Shown here: in pieces, positions 16,666 to 25,648 of the stretch | How the letters are laid out: every line of letters starts with the position of its first letter | Numbering within the stretch: position 1 is the stretch's first letter | Assembly (NCBI RefSeq): GCF_009604405.1 | Contig: NZ_WEGK01000008.1 | Location: 248,001-312,000, forward strand | Direction of reading: 5' to 3' | Length of the DNA: 64,000 bases | DNA from: Nocardia macrotermitis | GTDB lineage: Bacteria > Actinomycetota > Actinomycetes > Mycobacteriales > Mycobacteriaceae | The notes under the pieces: model-generated | The model's input: only the letters and a program-made list of their open reading frames with translations | The model's database searches: none | Told to the model about the DNA's origin: nothing | Translations under genes and position numbers: made by a program

Positions 16666-16905
16666 ATGGCACACCGCATCGCGAAGCTCGCCATGATGGG
16701 CGCACTCGTCGCCACCCCGATCGTGATGGTCGCCGCGCCCGCCATGGCCGCGGGCCCGCAGCAGCAGCAACAGCAGCAGCCGCAGGGCAACAACCAGTCG
16801 GCGCATCAGCCGAACAACCAGGGCCAGCAGCAGCCCGCCCCGCAGCAGCAGCCCGCGCCGCAGCATTCGAACCCCTTGCCGTTCCCGACGGGCAGCGCCG
16901 CCTAG
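16666..16905 (+). CDS. Small secreted glutamine/proline-rich protein
   Basis: Unknown function. The 79-residue product has a signal peptide (cleavage likely after A-M-A-A, about residue 28) and a mature part made almost wholly of Q, P, N and A, including a run of seven glutamines. AGAAAGG lies upstream of the ATG. No domain; probably disordered. A strong hairpin terminator follows. Confidence 0.65.
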   Translation: MAHRIAKLAMMGALVATPIVMVAAPAMAAGPQQQQQQQPQGNNQSAHQPNNQGQQQPAPQQQPAPQHSNPLPFPTGSAA

Positions 16906-16950
16906 CGGACCGAGCAGGTGTGTCGCCCCCGACGCCGTGGGCCGACGCGA

Positions 16951-16995
16951 ACGAAGACCTCCGGGCGGATTGCGCGATCCCTCGGAGGTCTTCGT
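16951..16995. terminator. Hairpin terminator
   Basis: ACGAAGACCTCCG and CGGAGGTCTTCGT pair perfectly over 13 bp with a 19-base loop and are followed by CGTTTCG. It ends the small secreted-protein gene. Confidence 0.75.
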
Positions 16996-17158
16996 CGTTT
17001 CGGGCCCGGACCAGCACCGACCCACGCACACCGCCCGGTATGTCCGTTTCCCGCGTGCGGGACCGGATTACCCCGAAACTCCCGATCGATCAGCGATACT
17101 GAACCGAGCCCGCGGCGCTCACGACCCGCCGCCACGCCTTCCGCATCGGAGGAATCGC

Positions 17159-18001
17159 ATGAGCAACCCGTCGGACCCGTACAACCGCTCCAGCGATCCC
17201 CAACAGCCACAACAGAATCCGCCACCGCAGGCCCCGCAACCACCCCAGGGCCCACCCGGATACGGCACCCCGCCGCCGGGCTACAACGCTCCCCCGCCCG
17301 GCTACGGCACCCCACCCGGAACCGGCACGCCCGCCTACGGAGCCCCCGGTTCGGGCGGCCCGTCCACCCCCGGCAACCCGGTCTACGGCACACCACCCGG
17401 ATACCCAGGATCCCCCGCGTACGGGGCACAGCCGGGATACGGCACACCGCAACCGGGCGGCTACGCCGGACCACCCCCGGGCTACGGCGCTCCGCAAGCA
17501 CCGGGATACGGCTATCCGCCCGCCGCACCGGGCCCGCGCCCGCCCTACGCGAGCTGGATCCAGCGAGTCGGCGGCGCGCTGATCGACGGACTGCTCGTCG
17601 GCGTGCTGCCCGCGATCCTGTACGGCATCGGATTCGGCGTCGGCATCCAGTCCGGCACCTGTGTCCCCGATTCGAGCGGCTACACGGTCTGCACAGGTGG
17701 CGGAATATCGGCCATCGGGCTCATCCTGATCTTCCTGGCGGCGATCGTCGCCATCGCGGGCGGGCTCTACCTGATCTACCAGGTCGGCACCACCGGCCAG
17801 ACGCCCGGTAAGCGGGTGGTCGGCATCCGCCTGATCGGCGAGGCCGACGGCCAGGTCATCGGCTTCGGAATGGCGTTCGTGCGCAACCTGTGCCACGTCC
17901 TGGACGGCTTCTGCTACATCGGCTACCTCTGGCCGCTCTGGGACGACAAACGCCAGACCTTCGCCGACAAGATCATGCACACCATCGTGGTGCAGGGCTA
18001 A
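17159..18001 (+). CDS. RDD family membrane protein with Pro/Gly/Tyr-rich N-terminus
   Basis: Integral membrane protein, 280 residues. The first about 125 residues are a disordered repeat of P-G-Y-G-x-P-P units, common in actinobacterial envelope proteins. The RDD domain begins at Y-A-S-W-I-Q-R-V-G-G-A-L-I-D-G and has about three membrane segments, G-Q-T-P-G-K-R-V-V-G-I-R and the closing W-D-D-K-R-Q-T-F-A-D-K. ATG 17159 follows GGAGG. Role unknown. Its stop overlaps the convergent DUF2231-like gene by four bases. Confidence 0.85.
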   Translation: MSNPSDPYNRSSDPQQPQQNPPPQAPQPPQGPPGYGTPPPGYNAPPPGYGTPPGTGTPAYGAPGSGGPSTPGNPVYGTPPGYPGSPAYGAQPGYGTPQPGGYAGPPPGYGAPQAPGYGYPPAAPGPRPPYASWIQRVGGALIDGLLVGVLPAILYGIGFGVGIQSGTCVPDSSGYTVCTGGGISAIGLILIFLAAIVAIAGGLYLIYQVGTTGQTPGKRVVGIRLIGEADGQVIGFGMAFVRNLCHVLDGFCYIGYLWPLWDDKRQTFADKIMHTIVVQG

Positions 18002-18462
18002 CCGCCCGCCTGATCACCCCAGGTCGCCTTCGCACCCGTATCACCGATCCGGTACACCTGCACCGTCGCCGCGACACTCGCGGCGACGGTGAGTACCGCG
18101 ACCACCGAGACCAGCACCAGGCCGACCTGCCGTTCGCCGCGCTCACGCAGGTGGACGAACAGCAGTAGCAACGCCGCGACCAGCAGGCCGATCGCGAAAT
18201 AGATCATGGTGTCGCCGAGATGCGCATGCGTGTGGATGGCCGGGGTGCGCCCGATCTTGTGTTCGAGCCACTCCCCCGCATCGGTGGTGATCGGCGTCAT
18301 CACGACGGTGAACGCCGCCAACGCCACGACCAACCACACCAACCGCTGCCGCACCGGGCGCGATACCGCGCACAGTACGGCCAGCAGCGAGGTCAGCGGA
18401 ACGAGTACGACGATGATGTGCACCAGCAACACATGTGCCGGGAGACCGTTGATGGTCGACAT
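17998..18462 (-). CDS. DUF2231-like four-helix membrane protein
   Basis: Unknown function. The 154-residue protein has four hydrophobic helices (about 8-32, 38-55, 83-107, 117-138) and matches the DUF2231 pattern: G-L-P-A-H-V-L-L-V-H at the start and an H-x-H-A-H-L-G-D between helices 2 and 3. These histidines suggest heme or metal binding in the membrane. The ATG at 18462 has AGGAG upstream. The 3' end overlaps the RDD gene tail to tail. Confidence 0.78.
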   Translation of the reverse strand: MSTINGLPAHVLLVHIIVVLVPLTSLLAVLCAVSRPVRQRLVWLVVALAAFTVVMTPITTDAGEWLEHKIGRTPAIHTHAHLGDTMIYFAIGLLVAALLLLFVHLRERGERQVGLVLVSVVAVLTVAASVAATVQVYRIGDTGAKATWGDQAGG

Positions 18463-18570
18463 GCAGGGACACTCCTGAGGACGGATCGGGACCGCACAAG
18501 TGTCCATACGGTAGCTGAGAAGACACTGTGATCGAGCTACCGAACCCGTGCGAACTTCGCCCGATATACG

Positions 18571-18609
18571 CGATTCGGCCGGTCCGGGAGTCCCGGACCG
18601 GCCGAATCG
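18571..18609. terminator. Long perfect hairpin
   Basis: Arms of 19 bases (starting CGATTCGGCCGG) pair perfectly about a single central base, just past the end of the minus-strand DUF4189 gene. Confidence 0.7.
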
Positions 18610-18628
18610 TTCAGCGCACGAACTCAGT

Positions 18629-19051
18629 TCACACGTTGGCCGTGCACGCCGACAGCACCACGTGCGCCGCGCGCGGCGAGGCACTGCCCAGGTCCGGGAA
18701 CGGCGGCGCGCTCAGACCCAGCGTCTTGACCGCGGACTGCTCGGCCTCGGTCTTGGACGGCGCCCAACTCCAGCCGAACCGCCCGTCCGCGCCCTGCGCG
18801 ACCGCGCCACACGCATTCACGATCTGAATGATGTTGCGGCAGTCCGCATGTCCGCACTTGGCGTCCGCGGCGTGGATGGCGTCGTTGTAGTTGGCGTAGT
18901 TCAGCGCGTAGGCCACGGTGCCGGTGCTCCGCGAGAGCGAGAAGGCCCCGTACGCATTGGGTGCGGCACTCGCGGTGCCCGCGCCCATGACGCTCAGGCC
19001 CGCGGTCGAGACGACTGCCAGGCCCAGGATGGCCTTGCGCAGCAATGACAT
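18629..19051 (-). CDS. Secreted DUF4189-domain protein
   Basis: Unknown function. The 140-residue product has a signal peptide (cleavage near T-A-S-A-A-P, residue 30) and the small DUF4189 fold: Y-G-A-F-S-L-S, A-A-D-A-K-C, C-R-N-I-I-Q-I-V-N-A-C-G-A-V-A-Q and W-S-W-A-P-S-K-T-E-A-E. Four mature cysteines probably form disulfides. GAGGA precedes the ATG. The gene is monocistronic, with a strong hairpin downstream. Confidence 0.82.
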   Translation of the reverse strand: MSLLRKAILGLAVVSTAGLSVMGAGTASAAPNAYGAFSLSRSTGTVAYALNYANYNDAIHAADAKCGHADCRNIIQIVNACGAVAQGADGRFGWSWAPSKTEAEQSAVKTLGLSAPPFPDLGSASPRAAHVVLSACTANV

Positions 19052-19137
19052 TGGTGAATCCTCCCCGTTCGAGAAATATGTCGGGGAGGATCATCGCCGA
19101 GTTGCTGTGATTTGTCCAGCGAGTTACCGCGAACCGA

Positions 19138-19515
19138 TCAGACGGTGAAGCCGAGCGCGCGCAACTGCTCGCGGCCGTCCTCGGTGATCTTGTCCGGGCC
19201 CCACGGCGGAATCCACACCCAGTTGATCTTCAGATCCTCGACCAGGCCGCTGCGCACCAGGGCATTGCGGGACTGGTCCTCGATGACGTCGGTCAGCGGG
19301 CAGGCCGCCGAGGTCAACGTCATGTCCAGCAGCGCGGTCTCGCCGTCCAGGCGCATGTCGTAGACCAGGCCCAGATCGACCACGTTGATCCCGAGTTCGG
19401 GGTCCACGACGTCGCGCATGGCCTCCTCGAGATCCTCCAGGCGGCCGATCTCCTCGGCCGAGAGTTCGCGCTCGGGCGCGAGTTCGGCCGATTCGCTCGC
19501 GGACGTATCACTCAT
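19138..19515 (-). CDS. sufT: SufT, MIP18-type Fe-S assembly factor
   Basis: Helps mature Fe-S proteins in the cytosol. The 125-residue protein has a short acidic N-terminus, then the MIP18 domain (from about residue 25): D-P-E-L-G-I-N-V-V-D-L-G-L-V-Y and M-T-L-T-S-A-A-C-P-L with the conserved cysteine, then W-I-P-P-W-G-P-D-K-I-T. Last gene of the suf operon; its start overlaps the sufU end by eight bases. Confidence 0.93.
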   Translation of the reverse strand: MSDTSASESAELAPERELSAEEIGRLEDLEEAMRDVVDPELGINVVDLGLVYDMRLDGETALLDMTLTSAACPLTDVIEDQSRNALVRSGLVEDLKINWVWIPPWGPDKITEDGREQLRALGFTV

Positions 19516-20005
19516 CGTGCTGCCCCTTCGTGGAGATGCCGTTACCCATCACATTCTGCGCCTCCTGCGCGGCGGTGATCCGCACGACCGCGTCCTTGAA
19601 CGCCATCCAGCCCAGCAGCGCGCACTTGACCCGGGCGGGATATTTGGCGACGCCCGCGAACGCGATGCCGTCGCCGAGTACTTCCTCGTCACCTTCGATG
19701 GTGCCGCGGCTGGAGATCATCTCGCTGAACGCGTCCACGACCTTCAACGCCTGCTGCACCGGCATGCCGATGACCTGATCGGTGAGCACCGAGGTGGCGG
19801 CCTGGCTGATCGAGCAACCCTGGCCGTCGTAGGAGATGTCCGCGACGTCACCGTTGTCATCGATGTGCACCCGCAGCGTGACCTCGTCACCGCACGTCGG
19901 GTTGACGTGGTGCACCTCGGCCCCGAACGGCTCGCGCAGCCCGCGGTGATGCGGATGCTTGTAGTGATCCAGGATCACTTCCTGATACATCTGCTCCATA
20001 CGCAT
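19508..20005 (-). CDS. sufU: SufU, Fe-S assembly / sulfur-acceptor protein
   Basis: Zinc-containing partner that accepts persulfide sulfur from SufS. The 165-residue protein begins M-Y-Q-E-V-I-L-D-H-Y-K-H-P and has the three expected cysteines: N-P-T-C-G-D, G-C-S-I-S-Q-A-A-T-S and R-V-K-C-A-L-L-G-W. It lies between sufS and sufT in the operon. Confidence 0.95.
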   Translation of the reverse strand: MRMEQMYQEVILDHYKHPHHRGLREPFGAEVHHVNPTCGDEVTLRVHIDDNGDVADISYDGQGCSISQAATSVLTDQVIGMPVQQALKVVDAFSEMISSRGTIEGDEEVLGDGIAFAGVAKYPARVKCALLGWMAFKDAVVRITAAQEAQNVMGNGISTKGQHDE

Positions 20006-20023
20006 GGGGAATTCCCCTCCTGT

Positions 20024-21292
20024 CTACTGCTCCGCGCTCGCGCCGAAGAAGCTCTGCGCCTTGCGCACGGCGGCGACCAGCGCGTCCACCTCGTCGAGGG
20101 TGTTGTACAGCGCGAACGAGGCACGGGCGGTCGCGGCGATGCCGAACCGGCGGTGCAGCGGCCAGGCGCAGTGGTGCCCGACGCGGATCGCCACACCCTC
20201 GTCGTCCAGGATCTGCCCGACGTCGTGCGCGTGCACACCGTCCACCACGAACGACACCGCGCCGCCGCGATCCACGTTCTCGGTCGGCCCGATGATCCGC
20301 ACGCCCTCGATCTCGCCGAGGCCCTTCAAGGCGGCGGTGACGAGCGAATGCTCATGTGCCGCAACCGAAGCCATGCCGACATCGCTCAGATAATCGATGG
20401 CCGCGCCCAGCCCGACGACCTGCGAGATCATCTGCGACCCCGCCTCGAACCGCTGCGGGGGCGGCGCGAAGGTGCTGTGGTCCATGTAGACGGTCTCGAT
20501 CATCGAACCGCCGGTGATGAACGGCGGGGTGTCCTCGAGCAGCGCGCGGCGGCCGTACAGGATGCCGATGCCGGACGGGCCGAGCATCTTGTGCCCGGAG
20601 AAGGCCGCGAAATCGACGCCCAGCTCCCGGAAGTTCACCGCCGTGTGTGGCACCGACTGGCACGCGTCCAGCACCACGATCGCGCCGACTTCCTTTGCGC
20701 GCCGGACCAATTCGGCCACGGGCGCGATCGCACCGGTCACATTGGACTGGTGCGTGAAGGCGACGACCTTGGTGCGCGGCGACAGATCCAGCGAATCCAG
20801 ATCGATCCGGCCGTCGTCAGTGGCGTCGTACCAGCGCAGCGTAGCGCCCGTACGACGCGCGAGTTCCTGCCACGGAACGAGATTCGCGTGATGCTCGATC
20901 TCGGTGATGACGATCTCGTCACCCGCGCCCAGCCGATACCGGAAGCGGTCGTCGGAGAACGCGTACGCCACCAGGTTCAGCGATTCGGTGGCGTTCTTGG
21001 TGTAGACGATCTCGTCCGCACCCACCCCGACGAACGCCGCGATGGTGGCGCGGGCCGCCTCGTAGGCGTCGTTGGCCTCCTCGGCCAGGGCGTGCGCGCT
21101 GCGGTGCACGGCCGCGTTGTGTTCGGTAAGGAACTGCCGTTCCGCGTCGAGCACCTGCACCGGTCGCTGCGAGGTCGCGCCGGAATCCAGGTACACCAAC
21201 GGTTTTCCGTCGCGCACCGTGCGGCTCAGGATCGGGAAGTCGGCCCGGATGCGGGCGACGTCCAGGGCCGTCACGTCCGACACAGCGGTCAT
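20024..21292 (-). CDS. sufS: SufS cysteine desulfurase
   Basis: PLP enzyme that takes sulfur from L-cysteine for cluster building. At 422 residues it is family length. The PLP lysine is in F-S-G-H-K-M-L-G-P, the cofactor-binding aspartate in V-V-L-D-A-C-Q-S-V-P-H, and the catalytic cysteine in R-V-G-H-H-C-A-W-P near the C-terminus. ATG 21292 leaves one base after the sufC stop; a longer frame upstream lies inside sufC and was rejected. Confidence 0.96.
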   Translation of the reverse strand: MTAVSDVTALDVARIRADFPILSRTVRDGKPLVYLDSGATSQRPVQVLDAERQFLTEHNAAVHRSAHALAEEANDAYEAARATIAAFVGVGADEIVYTKNATESLNLVAYAFSDDRFRYRLGAGDEIVITEIEHHANLVPWQELARRTGATLRWYDATDDGRIDLDSLDLSPRTKVVAFTHQSNVTGAIAPVAELVRRAKEVGAIVVLDACQSVPHTAVNFRELGVDFAAFSGHKMLGPSGIGILYGRRALLEDTPPFITGGSMIETVYMDHSTFAPPPQRFEAGSQMISQVVGLGAAIDYLSDVGMASVAAHEHSLVTAALKGLGEIEGVRIIGPTENVDRGGAVSFVVDGVHAHDVGQILDDEGVAIRVGHHCAWPLHRRFGIAATARASFALYNTLDEVDALVAAVRKAQSFFGASAEQ

Positions 21293-21293
21293 C

Positions 21294-22067
21294 TCAGGCC
21301 CCCACGGCGGCGGAGGTGAATCGCACGTACCCGTTCGCGTCCAGTTCCTCGGCCAGTTCGGGGCCGCCCTCGGCCACGATGCGCCCACCGACGAAGACGT
21401 GCACGAACTGCGGCTGAATGTATCGCAGGATCCGGGTGTAGTGCGTGATCAGCAGGATGCCGCCGTGCTCGCGTTCGGCGTAGCGGTTCACGCCCTCGGA
21501 CACGATGCGCAGCGCGTCCACGTCCAGGCCCGAGTCGGTCTCATCCAGGATCGCGATCCTCGGCTTCAGCAGGCTCAGTTGCAGGATCTCGTGCCGCTTC
21601 TTCTCACCGCCGGAGAACCCCTCGTTGACACTGCGGTCGGCGAAGGCGGAGTCGATCTCGAGTTCGTTCATCGACTCCTTCACCTCCTTGACCCAGGTGC
21701 GCAGCTTGGGGGCCTCGCCGCGGACCGCGGTCGCGGCGGTGCGCAGGAAGTTCGACATCGAGACGCCGGGGACCTCGACCGGGTACTGCATGGCCAGGAA
21801 CAGACCCGCGCGGGCGCGCTCGTCCACGGACATGGCCAGCACGTCCTCGCCGTCCAGGGTGATCGAACCCTGGGTGACGGTGTACTTGGGATGCCCGGCG
21901 ATCGCGTACGACAGCGTCGACTTGCCCGAGCCGTTCGGACCCATGATCGCGTGCGTCTCACCGGATTTGATGGTGAGGTTCACGCCCTTGAGGATCCGGA
22001 TCGGCTCACCGGACTCGTCCGGATTGGCGACCTCGGCGTGCAGGTCCTTGATTTCCAGGGTGGTCAT
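21294..22067 (-). CDS. sufC: SufC, Fe-S assembly ATPase
   Basis: ABC-type ATPase that drives the SufBD scaffold. The 257-residue protein has Walker A G-P-N-G-S-G-K-S-T, the signature F-S-G-G-E-K-K-R, Walker B A-I-L-D-E-T-D-S-G-L-D and the switch histidine in L-L-I-T-H-Y-T-R. Located between sufD and sufS in the same operon. Confidence 0.96.
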   Translation of the reverse strand: MTTLEIKDLHAEVANPDESGEPIRILKGVNLTIKSGETHAIMGPNGSGKSTLSYAIAGHPKYTVTQGSITLDGEDVLAMSVDERARAGLFLAMQYPVEVPGVSMSNFLRTAATAVRGEAPKLRTWVKEVKESMNELEIDSAFADRSVNEGFSGGEKKRHEILQLSLLKPRIAILDETDSGLDVDALRIVSEGVNRYAEREHGGILLITHYTRILRYIQPQFVHVFVGGRIVAEGGPELAEELDANGYVRFTSAAVGA

Positions 22068-22103
22068 CGAATCGAATTCCTTTGCGGGGGTGTGTAGTTC
22101 GGG

Positions 22104-23345
22104 TCAGACACCGATTGCGGCGAGTTCGGCCTCCACGGCCGCCTCGAGCCGCTCCCGGATCTGCGGGACGGTGATCTTCTGGATGATCTCGTGGAAGAAT
22201 CCGCGCACCACCAGACGTCGGGCGGCCTCCTCCGGAATACCGCGAGCACGCAGGTAGAACAGCTGCTCGTCGTCGAAACGTCCGGTGGCACTGGCGTGTC
22301 CGGCCCCGACGATCTCGCCGGTCTCGATCTCCAGGTTCGGCACCGAGTCGGCGCGCGCACCGTCGGTGAGGACCAGGTTGCGGTTGGCCTCGTAGGTGTC
22401 GGTGCCCTCGGCCGCGGCGCGGATCAGCACGTCACCCACCCAGACGGTGTGGGCGTCGGGCTTGTGCGAGGACGGGTCGCCCTGCAGCGCGCCCTTGTAC
22501 AGCACGTTCGACTTGCAGTGCGGCACAGCGTGATCCACCAGCAGCCGCTGTTCGAAGTGCTGGCCGTCGTCGGCGAAGTAGAGGCCGAGCAGTTCGGCGT
22601 CGCCGCCGGGGCCGTCGTAACGCACTGTCTCGGTCAGGCGCACCAGGTCGCCGCCGAGGGTGACGTTGGTGTGCCGCAGGACCGCGTCGCGGCCCAGCTT
22701 GGCGTGCTGCGCGGTGACGTGTACCGCGTCGTCGGCCCAGTCCTGCACGGCCACGACGGTCAGCTTCGCGCTGTCGCCGAGGACGAATTCCACGTTCTCC
22801 GCGTAGGTTCCGCTGCCGCGATAGTCGATGACGACGGTCGCGCTGGCGAAGGTGTCCAGGCGGACCTGCACGTGCCCGTAGGCGGTCTTGTCCGCGCCGG
22901 GACCGGTCACCGTGACCACGATCGGCTCGGCCACCTCGGTCTCTTTGGCGACCGAAACGATCGTTGCCTGTTCGAAGCCCGAATATGCCTGCGCCGCAAC
23001 ACGATCGGTGGGGACACCGGCCGCACCCAGACGCGGGTCCGCGCGATCGACGGTCTCCGCGGAGACTCCGGCGACAGCGCCCGGGTCGAGCGCGATCCGT
23101 TCCGAGGTCTCCGAGTCCGCGTCCGACGAAAAGCGAACCGCCGCAACCTCGATCGCGGCCGCGCCGTCACGCACGGCGCTACCGTCGTGCAGCCCGCGCA
23201 GGCGGCGGATCGGGGTGAAACGCCAGGCTTCGTCGTGACCCGAGGGCACCTCGAACGCGTTCACGTCGAACGAGGCGAACACCTCACCTTTGTTCAGCGC
23301 GGGCACCCGAGCCTCGGCGGCCTCAGCGATGTTCTCGACCGGCAT
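22104..23345 (-). CDS. sufD: SufD scaffold subunit
   Basis: Partner of SufB in the SufBC2D scaffold. The 413-residue protein begins M-P-V-E-N-I-A-E and includes D-E-A-W-R-F-T-P, the beta-helix core and the C-terminal signature E-I-V-G-A-G-H-A-S-A-T-G-R-F-D-D-E-Q-L-F-Y-L-R-A-R-G. The ATG shares one base with the sufB stop (TGATG), indicating coupled translation. Confidence 0.95.
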   Translation of the reverse strand: MPVENIAEAAEARVPALNKGEVFASFDVNAFEVPSGHDEAWRFTPIRRLRGLHDGSAVRDGAAAIEVAAVRFSSDADSETSERIALDPGAVAGVSAETVDRADPRLGAAGVPTDRVAAQAYSGFEQATIVSVAKETEVAEPIVVTVTGPGADKTAYGHVQVRLDTFASATVVIDYRGSGTYAENVEFVLGDSAKLTVVAVQDWADDAVHVTAQHAKLGRDAVLRHTNVTLGGDLVRLTETVRYDGPGGDAELLGLYFADDGQHFEQRLLVDHAVPHCKSNVLYKGALQGDPSSHKPDAHTVWVGDVLIRAAAEGTDTYEANRNLVLTDGARADSVPNLEIETGEIVGAGHASATGRFDDEQLFYLRARGIPEEAARRLVVRGFFHEIIQKITVPQIRERLEAAVEAELAAIGV

Positions 23346-24781
23346 CAGCCGACGGCTCCTTCCATCTGCAGCTCGATCAGGCGGTTCAGCTCGAGCGCGT
23401 ATTCCATGGGCAGTTCCTTGGCGATGGGCTCGACGAAGCCGCGCACCACCATCGCCATCGCCTCGTCCTCGGTCATACCGCGGCTCATCAGGTAGAACAG
23501 CTGGTCGTCCGACACCTTCGAGACGGTGGCCTCGTGCCCCATCGTGACGTCGTCCTCGCGGATGTCGACGTACGGGTAGGTGTCCGAGCGGCTGATCGTA
23601 TCCACCAGCAGCGCATCGCATTTCACCGACGAGTGCGAACCGTGCGCGCCCTTGTTGACCTGGACCAGGCCGCGGTAGGAGGACCGGCCGCCGCCGCGCG
23701 CGACGGACTTGGACACGATGTTCGAGGAGGTGTGCGGCGCCAGGTGCAGCATCTTCGCGCCGGTGTCCTGGTGCTGGCCCGCACCGGCGAACGCCACCGA
23801 GAGCACCTCGCCCCGGGCGTACTCGCCGGTCATCCAGACCGCCGGGTACTTCATGGTGACCTTGGAACCGATGTTGCCGTCGACCCACTCCATGGTCGCG
23901 CCCGCCTCGGCCTTGGCCCGCTTGGTGACCAGGTTGTAGACGTTGTTCGACCAGTTCTGGATGGTGGTGTAGCGGCAGCGGCCGCCCTTCTTCACGATGA
24001 TCTCGACCACTGCGGAGTGCAGCGAATCGGACTTGTAGATCGGCGCGGTACAACCCTCGACGTAGTGCACGTAGGCGTCCTCGTCGACGATGATCAGGGT
24101 GCGCTCGAACTGGCCCATGTTCTCGGTGTTGATCCGGAAGTAGGCCTGCAGCGGGATGTCCACGTGCACGCCCGGCGGCACGTAGATGAACGAGCCACCC
24201 GACCACACGGCGGTGTTCAGCGCGGAGAACTTGTTGTCACCGGCGGGGATGACCGAGCCGAAGTACTTCTGGAAGATTTCCGGGTGTTCCTTGAGACCGG
24301 TGTCGGTGTCCAGGAAGATGACGCCCTGCGCCTCCAGGTCCTCGCGGATCTGGTGGTAGACGACCTCGGACTCGTACTGCGCGGCGACACCGGCGACCAG
24401 GCGCTGCTTCTCCGCCTCCGGGATGCCCAGCTTGTCGTAGGTGTTCTTGATGTCCTCGGGCAGGTCTTCCCAGCTCTCGGCCTGCTTCTCGGTCGAGCGC
24501 ACGAAGTACTTGATGTTGTCGAAGTCGATGCCCTCGAGGTTCGAACCCCAGTTCGGCATGGGCTTGCGGTCGAAGATGCGCAACGCCTTCAGGCGCGCCT
24601 CGAGCATCCACTCGGGCTCGTTCTTCTTCGCCGAGATGTCGCGCACGACCTCCTCGGACAGGCCTCGCCGGGCGCTGGCACCTGCGACGTCCTTGTCTGC
24701 CCAGCCGTAGCCGTAGGTGCCCAGGGAGGCAATGGTCTCCTCCTGGGTCAGCGGCTGCGACTGATCGGTCGTCGTCGTCAT
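23345..24781 (-). CDS. sufB: SufB scaffold subunit
   Basis: Main Fe-S scaffold protein. The 478 residues include Y-F-V-R-S-T-E-K-Q, G-S-F-I-Y-V-P-P-G-V-H-V-D-I-P-L-Q-A-Y-F-R-I, the Y-V-E-G-C-T-A-P region, and G-H-E-A-T-V-S-K-V-S-D-D-Q-L-F-Y-L-M-S-R-G. There is no intein: the length is that of an uninterrupted SufB, unlike the M. tuberculosis protein. Its start overlaps the sufR stop by four bases. Confidence 0.96.
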   Translation of the reverse strand: MTTTTDQSQPLTQEETIASLGTYGYGWADKDVAGASARRGLSEEVVRDISAKKNEPEWMLEARLKALRIFDRKPMPNWGSNLEGIDFDNIKYFVRSTEKQAESWEDLPEDIKNTYDKLGIPEAEKQRLVAGVAAQYESEVVYHQIREDLEAQGVIFLDTDTGLKEHPEIFQKYFGSVIPAGDNKFSALNTAVWSGGSFIYVPPGVHVDIPLQAYFRINTENMGQFERTLIIVDEDAYVHYVEGCTAPIYKSDSLHSAVVEIIVKKGGRCRYTTIQNWSNNVYNLVTKRAKAEAGATMEWVDGNIGSKVTMKYPAVWMTGEYARGEVLSVAFAGAGQHQDTGAKMLHLAPHTSSNIVSKSVARGGGRSSYRGLVQVNKGAHGSHSSVKCDALLVDTISRSDTYPYVDIREDDVTMGHEATVSKVSDDQLFYLMSRGMTEDEAMAMVVRGFVEPIAKELPMEYALELNRLIELQMEGAVG

Positions 24782-25530
24782 TCGGCACTCCTTCCGGAGT
24801 TGTTGCGAGATGCCGTCGCGGGCTGCGCGGCGGCGTCGGATTCGATCTCATCGGGGGTTGGGTCTTCGGTGGTCGCCGGGACGACCAGCGGCACGTGGGT
24901 GGTGCAGGCGCAGTCGCCGTTGGCGATGGTGGCGAGGCGTTGCACGTGGGTGCCGAGCAGTTCGCGGAACGCCTCCAACTCGGCGGCGCACAGTTCCGGG
25001 AATTCCTCGGCGACATGCGACACCGGGCAGTGATGCTGGCAGATCTGAACTCCCGCACCGACTTTGCGCGTCGAGGCGGCGAATCCGGCATCGCTGAACG
25101 CCTCGGCGATCTCGCGCGCCTTGGCCGAGGTCGTCTCGGGGGTGTGCTGGGCGAGACGATCGATGCCTGCCACGATCGTGGACACCCGTTTGCGCGCGAA
25201 TTCGGTGATCGCGGCCTGCCCGCCGATCTCGCGCAGCTGCCGCATGGCCGCACCGGCGAGATCGTCGTACGCGTGCCCGAGCCGTCCACGCCCGGCCGCG
25301 GTCAGTTGATACTGCTTGGCCGGTCGCCCGCGACCCTTCTGCTGCCAGGGCGCGGATCGCGTCGCGCGCGCTTCACCGGAATCGATCAGCGCGTCCAGAT
25401 GCCGCCGCACACCGGCCGGGCTCAGCCCCAGCCGTTCACCGATGGCCGTGGCGGTCACCGGTCCCTGCTCGAGCAGCAGCTGCACGATGGCTTCGCGGGT
25501 ATGCCCCTCACCCGTCGGCGTGGCGGACAC
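24778..25530 (-). CDS. sufR: SufR, Fe-S-sensing repressor of the suf operon
   Basis: Autoregulating transcription factor that carries an Fe-S cluster and represses suf when clusters are sufficient. It has an ArsR-like winged helix (E-R-L-G-L-S-P-A-G-V-R-R-H-L-D-A-L) and the cluster cysteines C-Q-H-H-C and a later F-P-E-L-C, with C-A-C-T near the end. I place the start at GTG 25530 (250 residues) because CGGAG lies upstream and because the predicted SufR operator (25596-25612) would otherwise lie inside the coding region; an in-frame ATG at 25623 gives 281 residues and remains possible. First gene of the operon, divergent from mptB. Confidence 0.9.
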   Translation of the reverse strand: MSATPTGEGHTREAIVQLLLEQGPVTATAIGERLGLSPAGVRRHLDALIDSGEARATRSAPWQQKGRGRPAKQYQLTAAGRGRLGHAYDDLAGAAMRQLREIGGQAAITEFARKRVSTIVAGIDRLAQHTPETTSAKAREIAEAFSDAGFAASTRKVGAGVQICQHHCPVSHVAEEFPELCAAELEAFRELLGTHVQRLATIANGDCACTTHVPLVVPATTEDPTPDEIESDAAAQPATASRNNSGRSAE

Positions 25531-25595
25531 GGCAGCACTCCGAGCGCCGTCCCGACGCCCGGCAGCAGCTTCCGCACTCCGCAAACCCACGGTTT

Positions 25596-25612
25596 TCACA
25601 ACATCAGTGTGA
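25596..25612. promoter_or_regulatory. Predicted SufR operator
   Basis: TCACAACATCAGTGTGA: TCACA/TGTGA arms around seven bases. On the minus strand it contains ACACT-N5-TGTGA, the form I recall for the M. tuberculosis SufR site. It lies just upstream of the preferred sufR start. Confidence 0.65.
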
Positions 25613-25636
25613 CGGAATTCCATCCCGCATTCTAGT

Positions 25637-25648
25637 AAGGTTCACCTT
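25637..25648. promoter_or_regulatory. Second palindrome in the sufR-mptB gap
   Basis: AAGGTTCACCTT (AAGGT/ACCTT arms). It could be a second regulator site, possibly iron-responsive, but does not match a full IdeR box. Confidence 0.3.

Noticed and set aside
19385..25033. Long plus-strand open frames across the suf operon
   Set aside because: Mirrors of sufT-sufU-sufS, sufD and sufB; no domain and no ribosome site.
25637..25648. AAGGTTCACCTT as an IdeR iron box
   Set aside because: It shares only the half-site flavour and lacks the 19-bp TTAGGTTAGGCTAACCTAA pattern; kept only as an unassigned palindrome.
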